Assembly: GCF_900099765.1 (NCBI RefSeq)
Contig: NZ_FNDX01000022.1
Coordinates: forward strand, 1-64,000
Direction: 5' to 3'
DNA length: 64,000 nucleotides
DNA from: Paenibacillus typhae
GTDB taxonomy: Bacteria > Bacillota > Bacilli > Paenibacillales > Paenibacillaceae
The notes beneath the pieces are model-generated. The model saw only the letters and a program-made list of their open reading frames with translations, did not search any database and had not been told where the DNA came from. Position numbers and translations under genes: made by a program. Positions within the stretch are counted from its first letter, which is position 1. Each line of letters begins with the position of its first letter. This document shows positions 26,072 through 31,641 of the stretch, one piece after another.

Positions 26072-26295
26072 TGGAACGGAAGGTCTTTGAACTTGGGGAT
26101 ATTGTGCTGATGAAAAAGCCCCATCCCTGCGGAACGAACGAAATGGAGATCATCCGGATGGGGATGGATATCCGCATAAAATGCACCGGCTGCCAGCACA
26201 GCGTGCTGATTCCCCGCGCCAAGTTCGAGAAAAACCTCAAGAAAGTACTCCGCTCAAAGAGTGCTTCAACAGAATCGGACGGGCAAGATAATTAA
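26071..26295 (+). CDS. DUF951 family protein
   Basis: 74 residues; the core KPHPCGTNEMEIIRMGMDIRIKCTGCQHSVLIPR contains the family's PCG and CTGC cysteines, which could bind zinc. B. subtilis YyzM is the orthologue at the equivalent position. Function is unknown. The ATG overlaps the mscS stop. In B. subtilis the GTPase gene ychF follows; here a tRNA gene does. Confidence 0.88.
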   Translation: MERKVFELGDIVLMKKPHPCGTNEMEIIRMGMDIRIKCTGCQHSVLIPRAKFEKNLKKVLRSKSASTESDGQDN

Positions 26296-26297
26296 GC

Positions 26298-26326
26298 TTG
26301 CAAAAGCAAATACACCATGATACAAT
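26298..26326 (+). promoter_or_regulatory. Promoter of tRNA-Ser
   Basis: TTGCAA (26298-26303), a 17-base spacer and TACAAT (26321-26326), 12 bases before the tRNA. Confidence 0.75.
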
Positions 26327-26338
26327 AGGTCTTGCTGC

Positions 26339-26429
26339 GGAGAGGTACCCAAGAGGCCCAAGGGGGCTGACTCGAAATCAGTTAGGCGTGTCAAAGCGTG
26401 CGTGGGTTCGAATCCCACCCTCTCCGCCA
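26339..26429 (+). tRNA. tRNA-Ser (anticodon CGA)
   Basis: Acceptor GGAGAGG (26339-26345) pairs with CCTCTCC (26419-26425), discriminator G, encoded CCA at 26427-26429. The anticodon loop is CTCGAAA closed by CTGA/TCAG, giving anticodon CGA for UCG codons. A long variable arm and the T loop GGTTCGAATCC are present, as expected of a class II tRNA. Single gene with own promoter and terminator. Confidence 0.97.
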
Positions 26430-26458
26430 CCACAGCTTTTAATAATATTACTAATCAG

Positions 26459-26484
26459 ACCTTCGCTGCTGCGGAGGTTTTTTT
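26459..26484 (+). terminator. Terminator after tRNA-Ser
   Basis: ACCTTCGC (26459-26466), TGCT loop, GCGGAGGT (26471-26478), T-run. Confidence 0.88.
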
Positions 26485-26534
26485 GTGTAAAGTTACTGCG
26501 TTCAGGAAGCGTGCGGAGGTACGTTAAATACACG

Positions 26535-26562
26535 CAAAAAGGGAGACCCTTGCGGATCTCCC
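26535..26562 (-). terminator. Minus-strand terminator hairpin
   Basis: Minus strand GGGAGATCC, GCAA loop, GGGTCTCCC, then five U. It could end read-through from yjzC or a small transcript in the spacer. Confidence 0.65.
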
Positions 26563-26699
26563 TCCAGAGGCAGTACATCAATGATGTTCGGATTATTTCT
26601 GTCTAAAGCCGCTAAAGTGCTGGGTATTGCAAAAGCTGATGCCCTTTTTTAAAAGATAAGAAAGTATAAGTTGCCTCATACTTTATCCTTACCTTTCCC

Positions 26700-26743
26700 G
26701 CAGAAACGGATACCGTCTTTGAGGACGGCAAAGCCATTTCTAC
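26700..26743 (-). repeat. Dispersed hairpin repeat, copy B
   Basis: Minus-strand arms GTAGAAATGG and CCGTTTCTGC pair at all ten positions with two G-U pairs; inner stem CCGTC/GACGG is separated by CTTTG on one side and TAT on the other. The same design is seen in copies A and C, with different bases but kept pairing. Confidence 0.6.
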
Positions 26744-26901
26744 TTGAAAGCCAGCTTCACGGTTCCCGGATTACAATAGTTGCTGAATCAGAATCCCAGT
26801 GATTGTGTTCGTCATCGACGTACAACGGAACCACACCTCTCTTTTGTACTGCCTGAGAATATTATGTGCGTCTGTATGCTTTTTATACACGGGCCGAAAA
26901 A

Positions 26902-27099
26902 TTAATGGACACGCGCCTTTTCGACCTTTTTCCATTTACGGTCCTTGTTGGTTGTCTCAGGGAAAATATCGCCTTTCTCCATTGTAATCCGCTTTGGATT
27001 CTGAATTTGCGTGTGGAAGCTGCGCGCTTCGCCTACCTCTGTGTAAACACCCGGGTTCGGTGCCCGGTCCCCTTTTTCATATTCTGTCTGCTCGCCCAT
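26902..27099 (-). CDS. YjzC family protein
   Basis: 65 residues on the minus strand, ATG 27099 after a strong AAGGAGG. The pattern GDRAPNPGVYTEVGEA ... PKRITMEKGDIFPETTNKDRKW matches the small, charged YjzC-like family of Bacillales, whose function is not known. It is soluble and basic at the C-terminus. It stands alone between the tRNA and the rpsF operon, transcribed against both, and is an insertion relative to the B. subtilis order (where ychF lies before rpsF). Confidence 0.8.
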   Translation of the reverse strand: MGEQTEYEKGDRAPNPGVYTEVGEARSFHTQIQNPKRITMEKGDIFPETTNKDRKWKKVEKARVH

Positions 27100-27205
27100 T
27101 ATAAATCCTCCTTCTCAAGAGTGATAAATACAGATCTATTGTGTGCAGCAGCGGAAGGCTTCATGTAGCTAAAAAGTACCTGCGGAATCCGTTGTATGAT
27201 ATTAC

Positions 27206-27234
27206 TTGCAATCAGCAGAGCAATTTGGTAAACT
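27206..27234 (+). promoter_or_regulatory. Promoter of rpsF-ssb-rpsR
   Basis: TTGCAA (27206-27211), 17-base spacer, TAAACT (27229-27234); transcript start expected near 27241. Confidence 0.6.
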
Positions 27235-27240
27235 GATTTG

Positions 27241-27303
27241 GTGCGAGTCTATGTTTGTGCTCGCTCCTTGCTCCTGACATGATCAGGGGCCGCAGACCAT
27301 AAG
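27241..27303 (+). promoter_or_regulatory. Candidate S6:S18-binding leader of rpsF
   Basis: The leader contains GCGAG/CTCGC and CCTGA/TCAGG hairpins followed by GGGGCCGCAGACC, carrying a CCG that could be the bulge recognised by the S6-S18 complex in the known autoregulatory r-protein leader class. I could not fold it formally, so this is a suggestion from position and motif. Confidence 0.35.
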
Positions 27304-27315
27304 GAGGTGAAAATT

Positions 27316-27600
27316 ATGCGCAAATACGAAGTGATGTACATTATTCGTCCTGATATTGAACAAGAAGCCGTTCAAGCAGCAGTCGAAAAATTCCAAGGCA
27401 TCATCTCCAACGGCGGGGAAATTACAAAGCACGATGTGCAGGGTAAACGCCGTCTTGCGTATGAGATCAAGAAATTCCGTGATGGCGTTTATGTATTGGT
27501 TAACTTTACTGCAGAACCTGCAGTAGTTACTGAGCTTGAGCGTATCATGAAGATTTCCGACGAAGTTATTCGTTATCTCATTACGAACGACGTTGCCTAA
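27316..27600 (+). CDS. rpsF: 30S ribosomal protein S6
   Basis: 94 residues from ATG 27316 after AAGGAGGTGAAAATT; the in-frame GTG 27307 lies within that site and is rejected. MRKYEVMYIIRPD and the segment KRRLAYEIKKFRDGVYVLVNF are typical S6. S6 binds the central domain of 16S rRNA together with S18. It heads the conserved rpsF-ssb-rpsR operon, in which single-strand binding protein is embedded between two ribosomal proteins. Confidence 0.98.
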   Translation: MRKYEVMYIIRPDIEQEAVQAAVEKFQGIISNGGEITKHDVQGKRRLAYEIKKFRDGVYVLVNFTAEPAVVTELERIMKISDEVIRYLITNDVA

Positions 27601-27648
27601 GATCGAGACAAGCTTTGTAAGAAATCGCGCTATAAGGAGGGGATTGAA

Positions 27649-28152
27649 TTGTTGAACCGTATCATTCTGATCGGTCGGTTGACCCGTGACCCGGAACTTC
27701 GTTATACTCCTGCTGGTGTTGCCGTAACACAGTTTACGCTTGCCGTAGACCGTAACTTTACGGGCCAGAACGGTGAACGCGAAGCGGACTTCATCCCGGT
27801 AGTAACCTGGAGACAGCTGGCTGAGACCTGTGCCAATTATTTGCGCAAAGGCCGTCTGGCAGCCGTAGAAGGACGCATCCAAGTACGGAACTATGAGAAT
27901 AACGAAGGCAAACGTGTATACGTAACTGAAGTTATTGCTGATAACGTCCGTTTCCTGGAATCCTCGCAGAACCGTGAAGGCGGAAATGCAAGTGGCGGAA
28001 GTATGCCTGAAGAGCCTGCCTATGGCGGGGGTAACGGCGGTAACAGTGCACGCGGAAATAACAACAATTTCTCGCGCAGCAACAATAATCAAGATCCTTT
28101 TTCGGGCGATGGAAAACCGATCGATATATCGGATGATGATTTGCCATTTTAA
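27649..28152 (+). CDS. ssb: Single-stranded DNA-binding protein
   Basis: 167 residues from TTG 27649, eight bases after AAGGAGG; the next TTG codon (27652) is equally possible. The N-terminal OB fold (1-105) has MLNRIILIGRLTRDPELRYTPAG-type sequence, followed by a Gly/Asn/Ser-rich disordered linker and the acidic tip DISDDDLPF that recruits repair and replication proteins. SSB coats single-stranded DNA as a tetramer. Middle gene of the rpsF operon. Confidence 0.97.
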   Translation: MLNRIILIGRLTRDPELRYTPAGVAVTQFTLAVDRNFTGQNGEREADFIPVVTWRQLAETCANYLRKGRLAAVEGRIQVRNYENNEGKRVYVTEVIADNVRFLESSQNREGGNASGGSMPEEPAYGGGNGGNSARGNNNNFSRSNNNQDPFSGDGKPIDISDDDLPF

Positions 28153-28173
28153 TAAGGAAGGACTGAAAAGAAC

Positions 28174-28446
28174 ATGGCTTTCAAACAAAGAGAAGGCGGA
28201 GACAACGACAAAAGACCGGCACGTCGTGGTGGACGCAACAAGCGCAAAAAAGTGTGCTACTTCACTGTGAACAAAATTACTCACATTGACTATAAAGACA
28301 CTGAGCTTCTCAAGAAGTTCATCAGCGAACGCGGAAAGATTCTGCCGCGTCGTGTAACTGGTACAAGTGCAAAATACCAACGCGCTCTGACCATTGCTGT
28401 AAAACGCTCGCGTCAAATCGCGCTGCTGCCTTACACAACGGAGTAG
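28174..28446 (+). CDS. rpsR: 30S ribosomal protein S18
   Basis: 90 residues, with a Lys/Arg-rich N-terminus and the S18 core ITHIDYKDTELLKKFISERGKILPRRVTGTSAKYQRALTIAVKRSRQIALLPY. One Cys (KKVCYF) is kept. Partner of S6 in the 30S platform. Last gene of the operon, followed at once by a strong terminator. Confidence 0.98.
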   Translation: MAFKQREGGDNDKRPARRGGRNKRKKVCYFTVNKITHIDYKDTELLKKFISERGKILPRRVTGTSAKYQRALTIAVKRSRQIALLPYTTE

Positions 28447-28458
28447 GACGTTTTATGA

Positions 28459-28486
28459 AGCAGCCGGCTAAGCCGGCTGCTTTTTT
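28459..28486 (+). terminator. Terminator after rpsR
   Basis: AGCAGCCGGC, TAA loop, GCCGGCTGC, then six T. Confidence 0.94.
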
Positions 28487-28623
28487 GATTGATAAGGATT
28501 ATATGTTTAAGAGCCCCTCAATGTACCTATGCGGGGTTGTTTGGTGTGTTCAATTGTATATAATAATAAGCAATGACGGCGGCACACAGCAGTTGTCCAA
28601 TTAATAATCCTGGAGGCATAACC

Positions 28624-28998
28624 ATGATCAGTGCAAGCCCATTTGTAATAATTGAGAATGTGCGGGAATCGGTCGATTACTACCAGAGCGTTTTCGGCGG
28701 CGAAATTAAAGTGCTGAACGAGCATAACGGCAAGCTGCTGCATGCAGAGCTGCACCTGGGTTCCAGCCTGATCCATTTCTCGGATGATTACGGCCGTGGT
28801 GCCAAGACAGCCAATGTCAGCATTATTATGGCACTGGAGAGCGAAGAAGCGCTGCGTGCAATCTACGGCAGGCTGGTGGAAGACGGCGGTAAAGTTCAGG
28901 TAGAGCTGCAGAAGACCTTTTTCGGGGCGCTTCATGGACAAGTATCAGATGTTAAAAACGGCATTATCTGGGTGTTTAATTATTTCGCCGGCAATTGA
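28624..28998 (+). CDS. VOC (glyoxalase/bleomycin-resistance) fold protein
   Basis: 124 residues from ATG 28624, seven bases after GGAGG. Two beta-alpha-beta-beta-beta units are visible: FVIIENVRESVDYYQSVFGGEI with HAELHLGSSLIHFSD, then the second half ending LHGQVSDVKNGIIWVFNYF. This resembles the PhnB/YjdN-type VOC branch. Members bind metals or small ligands; the substrate cannot be predicted. It stands alone after the rpsR terminator; its stop codon overlaps the -35 of the next transcription unit. Confidence 0.85.
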   Translation: MISASPFVIIENVRESVDYYQSVFGGEIKVLNEHNGKLLHAELHLGSSLIHFSDDYGRGAKTANVSIIMALESEEALRAIYGRLVEDGGKVQVELQKTFFGALHGQVSDVKNGIIWVFNYFAGN

Positions 28999-29023
28999 CG
29001 TCATCAGCGGAATGTAGTAAATT
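28995..29023 (+). promoter_or_regulatory. Promoter of the MutS2-like leader transcript
   Basis: TTGACG (28995-29000), 17-base spacer, TAAATT (29018-29023); start of transcription expected near 29030, giving a leader of about 370 bases before the MutS2-like gene. Confidence 0.65.
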
Positions 29024-29055
29024 ACAGGTATCCTATAACAAAAGGGGAAATTTTG

Positions 29056-29079
29056 ATGTCGGTGAGCGTTCTTAACTAA
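29056..29079 (+). CDS. Putative leader peptide MSVSVLN
   Basis: Seven codons and TAA, with AAAGGGGA eight bases before the ATG, a good ribosome-binding site. The last codons GTT CTT AAC TAA form one arm of the long stem of the leader RNA. Short ORFs in this position commonly control downstream expression by ribosome stalling. The peptide is not one I recognise. Inferred from sequence layout only. Confidence 0.5.
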   Translation: MSVSVLN

Positions 29080-29254
29080 GCAATTTCATATCACCTGAAG
29101 ATAGGCGTTAGCAGGTTCAGTCTTGGCTGAGGGCTTGCTCTGTTTAAGTATGCACGGTAGCATACTTATCACCTGTGTTTATGGTGGATGATTAGTTAAG
29201 AACACGCGAAGCGTCAACATTGGCCTCTTTTTCGGCTATTGTTCTCTTTGTGAT

Positions 29255-29281
29255 AAACCGTGCTCTTGAGCACGGTTTTTT
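29255..29281 (+). terminator. Leader terminator 1
   Basis: AAACCGTGCTC, TT loop, GAGCACGGTTT, T-run to 29281. Upstream of the MutS2-like start codon. Confidence 0.85.
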
Positions 29282-29313
29282 CTGTTTTCCAAAGGGGCAA
29301 TACCATCTAAGTG

Positions 29314-29351
29314 AGGGCAAGGACTGCATTGTGCAGTCTTTGCCCTTTTTT
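29314..29351 (+). terminator. Leader terminator 2
   Basis: GGGCAAGGACTGCA (29315-29328) pairs over 14 positions with TGCAGTCTTTGCCC (29332-29345), followed by six T. About 50 bases before the MutS2-like start codon. Confidence 0.9.
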
Positions 29352-29402
29352 ACGTTATCAGGAGCTGTTCATACTACAGGCAGGAAAAAAGGAGGATTAT
29401 CA

Positions 29403-31358
29403 GTGAATACAGAAAGTCTGTGCACACTCGGATATGAGGAAATTAAAGGTGAGATTACGCGGTACGCGGTTTCCTACGAAGGGAAAAGGCTGGCAGGGGA
29501 GCTCGCTCCGATGGTTTATCTTCCGGCAATACAGCGGGCGCTGGAAGAAACAGAGGAGGCCAAGGAGCTGCTGGAGCGCGGGGCAAGCGTGCCGTTACCG
29601 TCCCTTGAGGGTATTGAATGGATTATCTCGCTGCTGGGGACGGGATATTTATACAATGAGCAGGACTTCACAGCCATTGCTACCTTTCTGAACAGCTGCA
29701 CCCAGCTCCGCAAATATATGGCCTCCAAGGAGCAAAGCGCACCGCGGATTGCGGCCTATGGGGCTTCGCTGCAGGAGCTGCGGCAGCTAAGGGATGAAAT
29801 TGACCGCTGCATCCGGTTTGGTGTCATTGAGAGCCAGGCCAGCAAAGGGCTCGAGCGGGTGCGGAAACGGCTGACCGTGGCTAAGGAGCGGCTGCAGCGC
29901 AAGCTGGAGAGCATTATGGCCCGGCATCAGTCTATCCTGCAGGAGAGTCTGGTCAGTATGCGGGGCGGCAGGTACGTTATACCCGTGAAGAGGGAGTACC
30001 ATAAGCAGGTAAAAGGGACTGTGCTCGATCAGTCCACAAGCGGACAGACGGTGTTCGTAGAGCCTTACGAGATTGCCGCCCTCCAGAGCGAGTTGGAGCT
30101 TCTTACAGCTGAGGAGGCGAGAGAGGAGGGCATTATCCTGAGCATGCTGAGCGGCCTTGTAGAACGGGAGCAGGAGGCGCTGCGCATTAATATTGAGGTA
30201 ACGGGCACCTACGATTTCATCTTTGCCAAGGCTAAATATGCCCGGAGTATAGGGGCACGGAATGTGACTCTGAATGAGCGGGGATGGTTCCGGATGAATG
30301 GAGGCAGGCATCCCGAGCTGAAGGATATGGTGCCGGTCAGCCTGAAGTTCGGTCACGGCTATAAATCGCTAATCGTAACAGGCCCTAATACCGGCGGAAA
30401 AACCGTTGTCCTCAAAACACTCGGGCTGCTGGCAGCCATGGCACAATCCGGACTGCTTGTTCCTGTGGAGGAGCATAGTGAATTTTCAGTATTCAGGGAC
30501 ATTATCAGTGTGATCGGAGACGGGCAGAGCCTGACCCAGTCGCTCAGTACCTTCTCGGCCCAGATGAAGAGTATTGAGGGCATGCTGCGTGCTGCAGGCA
30601 GGGACGTACTGCTGCTGATCGATGAGCTGGCCGCCGGAACGGACCCTGGTGAGGGCTTTGCCCTTTCAATTGCTATACTTGAAGAGCTAAACCGCAAGGG
30701 AGCCAATATTATTGTGACTACTCATTTCAATGAGTTAAAAGCGTTCGCCGCCTCTACGCCGGGATTCGAAAATGCGCGGATGGAGTTTGATAAGCATACG
30801 CTGCAGCCGCTGTATAAGCTGACTATCGGTGAGGCAGGTGAAAGCTATGCCCTGCAGATTGCCGAGAAGCTGGGCATCCCGCCTGAGGTGATCCGGCGTT
30901 CCCATGAGCTTGCAGGGCAGCAACGGACATCTGGGAGCCGTACCCACGGTGTCGGCAGAAAAGCAGCCATAAAGCCGGATCCCGGTTATAAAACGCCAGG
31001 AAGTACTGAAGGTGGATTTCAGGAGGAGGAAGGGGACAGCAATCACCCAAAGAACGGTAAAACAGTGGAATCCGGCTTTGAAATTGGTGATGCAGTATAT
31101 ATCAATTCCCTTGACCGGACGGGAATTGTTTATGCCAGACAGGACAGCATGGGTATTGTCGGAGTTATGGTCCAGAAAGAGAAGATGCGCATAAACCATA
31201 AACGTCTGAAGCCTTACCTGTCAAAAGATGAGCTGTACCCGGAGGACTATGACTTTGATATCCTGTTCGAGACTAAGGAAAACCGGAAAAAGCGCAAGCT
31301 GATGCGGAAAAGACATGTAGAAGGACTTAGCATTATCCATTCGGAGGAAGAGGTATAA
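29403..31358 (+). CDS. MutS2-like ATPase without Smr domain
   Basis: 651 residues from GTG 29403, seven bases after AGGAGG; the frame is open back to 29220 but that part overlaps the leader terminators. The N-terminal core resembles MutS domain III with a long coiled-coil clamp (about 150-260, GGRYVIPVKREYHKQVKGTVLDQSTSGQTVFVEP). The ATPase has Walker A GPNTGGKTVVLKTLG (about 327), the STFSAQM motif, Walker B LLLIDELAAGTDP and the TTHFNELK switch. The C-terminal part (about 560-610) looks like the KOW-type segment of MutS2, but the Smr endonuclease domain that ends canonical MutS2 (about 780 residues) is absent. B. subtilis MutS2 acts on collided ribosomes; this protein may be a paralogue. 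Confidence 0.88.
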   Translation: MNTESLCTLGYEEIKGEITRYAVSYEGKRLAGELAPMVYLPAIQRALEETEEAKELLERGASVPLPSLEGIEWIISLLGTGYLYNEQDFTAIATFLNSCTQLRKYMASKEQSAPRIAAYGASLQELRQLRDEIDRCIRFGVIESQASKGLERVRKRLTVAKERLQRKLESIMARHQSILQESLVSMRGGRYVIPVKREYHKQVKGTVLDQSTSGQTVFVEPYEIAALQSELELLTAEEAREEGIILSMLSGLVEREQEALRINIEVTGTYDFIFAKAKYARSIGARNVTLNERGWFRMNGGRHPELKDMVPVSLKFGHGYKSLIVTGPNTGGKTVVLKTLGLLAAMAQSGLLVPVEEHSEFSVFRDIISVIGDGQSLTQSLSTFSAQMKSIEGMLRAAGRDVLLLIDELAAGTDPGEGFALSIAILEELNRKGANIIVTTHFNELKAFAASTPGFENARMEFDKHTLQPLYKLTIGEAGESYALQIAEKLGIPPEVIRRSHELAGQQRTSGSRTHGVGRKAAIKPDPGYKTPGSTEGGFQEEEGDSNHPKNGKTVESGFEIGDAVYINSLDRTGIVYARQDSMGIVGVMVQKEKMRINHKRLKPYLSKDELYPEDYDFDILFETKENRKKRKLMRKRHVEGLSIIHSEEEV

Positions 31359-31378
31359 ACCGGCTGCAGAACGCTTAG

Positions 31379-31403
31379 GCCTGCCTGAAAAGGCAGGCTT
31401 TTT
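31379..31403 (+). terminator. Terminator after the MutS2-like gene
   Basis: GCCTGCC, TGAAAA loop, GGCAGGC, five T. Confidence 0.92.
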
Positions 31404-31594
31404 AGGCTGCAAATATAGTTTCCAAACAGGCGGCCTCCAATTATTGACTTCCCATTCCTGGCATTATTCGTTATTCTCTAAGTTGTAGCTGATTAAATTT
31501 ATATATAAAAAATTTACGCAGTGCATGATATATATAGCTTAAGATGGAATGTAATTGAAAATATGACGGGATATCATTTAAAATAATATTCGTT

Positions 31595-31608
31595 GGAAAA
31601 CGCTTACA
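31595..31608 (+). promoter_or_regulatory. cre-like operator before the solute-binding lipoprotein
   Basis: GGAAAACGCTTACA differs from the CcpA/LacI-family consensus TGAAAACGCTTACA class only at its first positions. It lies 33 bases upstream of the start codon, where binding would block expression. The 280-base region before it holds no gene. Confidence 0.5.
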
Positions 31609-31641
31609 TTAGCGGGTTGTACCTTAGAAAGGAAGAGCTAC

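Larger units (their letters stand above)
26485..26901. other. tRNA-yjzC convergent spacer with hairpins, repeat B and a possible toxin relic
   Basis: No complete gene is visible. From left to right: a minus-strand terminator (26535-26562), a 23-codon frame starting at 26581 (see findings), an AT-rich hairpin GATAAAGTATGA/TATACTTTCTTATC on the minus strand (26654-26687) followed by a T-run, and dispersed repeat copy B (26700-26743). The remaining 150 bases up to yjzC show nothing I can name. Confidence 0.55.
29030..29402 (+). ncRNA. Structured leader / attenuator upstream of the MutS2-like gene
   Basis: The leader contains a 7-codon ORF (29056-29079), a 12-bp long-range stem GTTCTTAACTAA (29068-29079) with TTAGTTAAGAAC (29192-29203), continued by TCAT-A-TCACC with GGTGGATGA, enclosing two hairpins (GCAGGTTCAG/CTGAGGGCTTGC and AAGTATGC/GCATACTT), followed by two terminators. 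The 5' arm of the long stem is the last four codons of the short ORF, so a ribosome there would prevent pairing. I do not recognise a known riboswitch class. It may instead be a stand-alone small RNA. Confidence 0.6.

Noticed and set aside
26770..26845. Minus-strand short frame reading YVDDEHNHWDSDSATIVI
   Set aside because: Only about 22 codons with a TTG start and a mediocre site; no support beyond the frame itself.
27283..28416. 377-codon minus-strand frame opposite rpsF-ssb-rpsR
   Set aside because: Spans three real genes on the other strand; composition typical of an antisense shadow.
29030..29210. T-box, Mg (M-box), Mn (yybP-ykoY), c-di-GMP or 6S RNA identity for the leader before the MutS2-like gene
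   Set aside because: The conserved cores of these classes (for example the T-box AGGGTGGAACCGCG) are absent, and the three-way layout does not fit 6S RNA.
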